A stretch of DNA of 64,000 nt from Siphonodentalium dalli. Taxonomy: Eukaryota; Mollusca; Scaphopoda; Gadilida; Siphonodentaliidae. Positions 61,401 through 64,000 of the stretch are shown in pieces. Positions within the stretch are counted from its first letter, which is position 1. The number at the start of each line of letters is the position of its first letter. The position numbers and the translations under genes are program-made. The notes beneath the pieces were generated by a model, which did not search any database, was not told the DNA's origin, and saw nothing but the letters and a program-made list of their open reading frames with translations. The stretch is from assembly GCA_032622095.1 (NCBI GenBank), contig CP136063.1:116458723-116522722 (forward strand). The letters run 5' to 3'.

Positions 61401-64000
61401 CGACTTCAGCCAAATTTTAGAAAATTTGGAAGGGGCTGTATGGTCGCGTGACTTTCAGTATAGTTGCCTGCGGGGTGGCACCGCACGAAAATACAAGGAT
61501 TCCCGGGTTGCCACCATGACTCAGGATACGGCAGCCGATTTAGTAACGAAAAGTGCTATTTTGACACCCCATGCACGATTTCAGCCCAATTTTAGAAAAT
61601 TTGGAAGGGGCTGCATGGTCGCGTGACATTCTTTTTGTTGCCCGCGGGGTGGCACCGCACGAAAATACAAGGATTCCCGGGTTGCCACCATGACTCAGGA
61701 TACGGCAGCCGATTTAGTAACGAAAAGTGCTATTTTAACACCCCATGCACGACTTCAGCCCAATTTTTGAAAATTTGGAAGGGGCTACATGGTCGCGTGA
61801 CTTTCCTTTAGTTGCCCGCGGGGTGGCACCGCACGAAAATACAAGGATTCCCGGGTTGCCACCATGACTCAGGATACGGCAGCCGATTTAGTAACGAAAA
61901 GTGCTATTTTGACACCCCATGCACGACTTCAGCCCAATTTTAGAAAATTTGGAAGGGGCTGCATGGTCGCGTGACTTTCCTATAGTTGCCTGCGGGGTGG
62001 CACCGCACGAAAATACAAGGATTCCCGGGTTGCCACCATGACTCAGGATACGGCAGCCGATTTAGTAACGAAAAGTGCTATTTTAACACCCCATGCACGA
62101 CTTCAGCCAAATTTTAGAAAATTTGGAAGGGGCTGTATGGTCGCGTGACTTTCATATAGTTGCCTGCGGGGTGGCACCGCACGAAAATACAAGGATTCCC
62201 GGGTTGCCACCATGACTCAGGATACGGCAGCCGATTTAGTAACGAAAAGTGCTATTTTGACACCCCATGCACGATTTCAGCCCAATTTTAGAAAATTTGG
62301 AAGGGGCTGCATGGTCGCGTGACATTCCTATAGTTGCCCGCTGGGTGGCACCGCACGAAAATACAAGGATTCCCGGGTTGCCACCATGACTCAGGATACG
62401 GCAGCCGATTTAGTAACGAAAAGTGCTATTTTGACATCCCATGCACGACTTCAGCCCAATTTTAGAAAATTTGGAAGGGGCTGCATGGTCGCGTGACTTT
62501 CCTATAGTTGCCCGCGGGGTGGCACCGCACGAAAATACAAGGATTCCCGGGTTGCCACCATGACTCAGGATACGGCAGCCGATTTAGTAACGAAAAGTGC
62601 TATTTTGACACCCCATGCACGACTTCAGCCCAATTTTCGAAAATTTGGAAGGGGCTGCATGGTCGCGTGACTTTCCTATAGTTGCCCGCGGGGAGGCACC
62701 GCACGAAAATACAAGGATTCCCGGGTTGCCACCATGACTCAGGATACGGCAGCCGATTTAGTAACGAAAAGTGCTATTTTAACACCCCATGCACGACTTC
62801 AGCCCAATTTTAGAAAATTTGGAAGGGGCTGCATGGTCGCGTGACTTTCCTATAGTTGCCCGCGGGGTGGCACCGCACGAAAATACAAGGATTCGCGGGT
62901 TGCCACCATGACTCAGGATACGGCAGCCGATTTAGTCACGAAAAGTGCTATTTTGACACCCCATGTACGACTTCAGCCCAATTTTTGAAAATTTGGAAGG
63001 GGCTACATGGTCGCGTGACTTTCCTATAGTTGCCCGCGGGGTGGCACCGCACGAAAATACAAGGATTCCCGGGTTGCCACCATGACTCAGGATACGGCAG
63101 CCGATTTAGTAACGAAAAGTGTTATTTTGACACCCCATGCACGACTTCAGCCCAATTTTAGAAAATTTGGAAGGGGCTGCATGGTCGCGTGACTTTCCTA
63201 TAGTTGCCCGCGGGATGGCACCGCACGAAAATACAAGGATTCCCGGGTTGCCACCATGACTCAGGATACGGCAGCCGATTTAGTAACGAAAAGTGCTATT
63301 TTAACACCCCATGCACGACTTCAGCCCAATTTTAGAAAATTTGGAAGGGGCTGCATGGTCGCCTGACTTTCCTATAGTTGCCCGCGGGGTGGCACCGCAC
63401 GAAAATACAAGGATTCGCGGGTTGCCACCATGACTCAGGATACGGCAGCCGATTTAGTAACGAAAAGTGCTATTTTGACACCCCATGCACGACTTCAGCC
63501 CAATTTTTGAAAATTTGGAAGGGGCTACATGGTCGCGTGACTTTCCTATAGTTGCCCGCGGGGTGGCACCGCACGAAAATACAAGGATTCGCGGGTTGCC
63601 ACCATGACTCAGGATACGGCAGCCGATTTAGTAACGAAAAGTGCTATTTTGACACCCCATGCACGACTTCAGCCCAATTTTAGAAAAGTTGGAAGGGGCT
63701 GCATGGTCGCGTGACTTTCCTATAGTTGCCCGCGGGGTGGCACCGCACGAAAATACAAGGATTCGCGGGTTGCCACCATGACTCAGGATACGGCAGCCGA
63801 TTTAGTAACGAAAAGTGCTATTTTGACACCCCATGCACGACTTCAGCCCAATTTTAGAAAATTTGGAAGGAGCTGCATGGTCACGTGACTTTCCTATAGT
63901 TGCCCGCGGGGTGGCACCGCACGAAAATACAAGGATTCCCGGGTGGCCACCATGAATCAGGATACTGCAGCCGATTTAGTAACGAAAAGTGCTATTTTGA
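58500..64000 (-). repeat. Further copies of the macro-repeat segment
   Basis: The marker run ggggaggcacc, gtcacgaaaag, atgtacgact and gtgttattttg, seen in both macro-repeats (about 50.5-50.95 and 55.55-56.0 kb), recurs at about 58.69-59.13 and 62.69-63.13 kb. The atgtacg positions are 50781, 55829, 58960 and 62963, spacings of 5048, 3131 and 4003 bp (29, 18 and 23 monomers). At the right edge atactgcag (63962) matches 56828 at an offset of 7134 bp (41 monomers). Confidence 0.8.

Larger units (their letters stand above)
34499..64000 (-). repeat. 174-bp satellite, right array (~170 monomers, inverted)
   Basis: The same satellite family as the left array, reading as its reverse complement on the + strand (gccgatttagtaacgaaaag, tgctattttgacacccc, atgcacgacttcagccc, aattttagaaaatttgg, aaggggctgcatggtcgcg). 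The first monomer (34499-34570) is degenerate, with a deletion and many substitutions; later ones are near consensus. The array runs off the window. HOR markers include the tactattttcacacc monomer (ends near 35136, 36873, 37744, 39657, 45412, 46456, 47499, 49587, 52547, 54635 and 60202). Open frames of 60-115 codons recur in it but are repeat artefacts. Confidence 0.97.

Noticed and set aside
34831-61811. Dozens of 60-115-codon open frames in the right array, and similar ones on the minus strand of the left array
   Set aside because: They are the satellite itself: 174 bp equals 58 codons, so frames cross monomers. Frequent monomer variants (aatttttga; ttttag) create or remove stops freely, and there is no family feature.
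6096-64000. CRISPR-like array
   Set aside because: The repeats are contiguous 174-bp monomers without unique spacers, in a eukaryotic context with a spliced exon; no cas-like genes.

Overview
This is a eukaryotic, almost gene-free window dominated by satellite DNA. A spliced-looking BTB/POZ exon with consensus AG/GT borders, non-autonomous Helitron-like elements with internal tandem cores, many short repeats and AT-rich spacers suggest an invertebrate. A mollusc or other lophotrochozoan is my best guess, by inference only. No bacterial, viral, tRNA or rRNA gene was recognised.

Layout: (1) 1-2060 is a degenerate tandem repeat of about 195 bp, interrupted by a 464-bp MITE with a TTAA target-site duplication. 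(2) 2061-5995 is AT-rich unique sequence with one convincing coding exon (3166-3310, N-terminal part of a BTB/POZ protein, + strand), a G-tract foldback element (4011-4844) and a MITE-like repeat (5445-5635). (3) 5996-6095 is a 100-N assembly gap. (4) 6096-20748 is an array of about 84 copies of a 174-bp satellite, with several higher-order repeats (HORs). (5) 20749-27180 is a non-satellite core: an (ATC)n tract, then six Helitron-like elements (H1-H6), several joined head-to-tail with no base between them, then a second MITE copy. (6) 27181-34258 repeats 20111-27180 in direct tandem, including 3.7 satellite monomers, with only about nine substitutions and a few microsatellite length changes seen by eye. 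(7) 34259-34498 is a short unique spacer. (8) 34499-64000 is a second array of about 170 monomers in the opposite orientation, running off the window end. It contains a 5.05-kb (29-monomer) tandem duplication and an indel-rich stretch at about 41.0-44.85 kb that looks like unpolished assembly.

The only gene evidence is the BTB exon; its continuation is not visible here. The rest is repeat biology: a 174-bp satellite, close to nucleosome-plus-linker length, forms two inverted arrays around a transposon-rich core. That resembles centromeric or pericentromeric heterochromatin, but nothing in the sequence proves centromere function. Each monomer carries a TGACTCA (AP-1/bZIP) site next to a Kozak-context ATG, and the H1 element is dense in TCAAGGTCA nuclear-receptor half-sites. 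Both are observations, not demonstrated functions.
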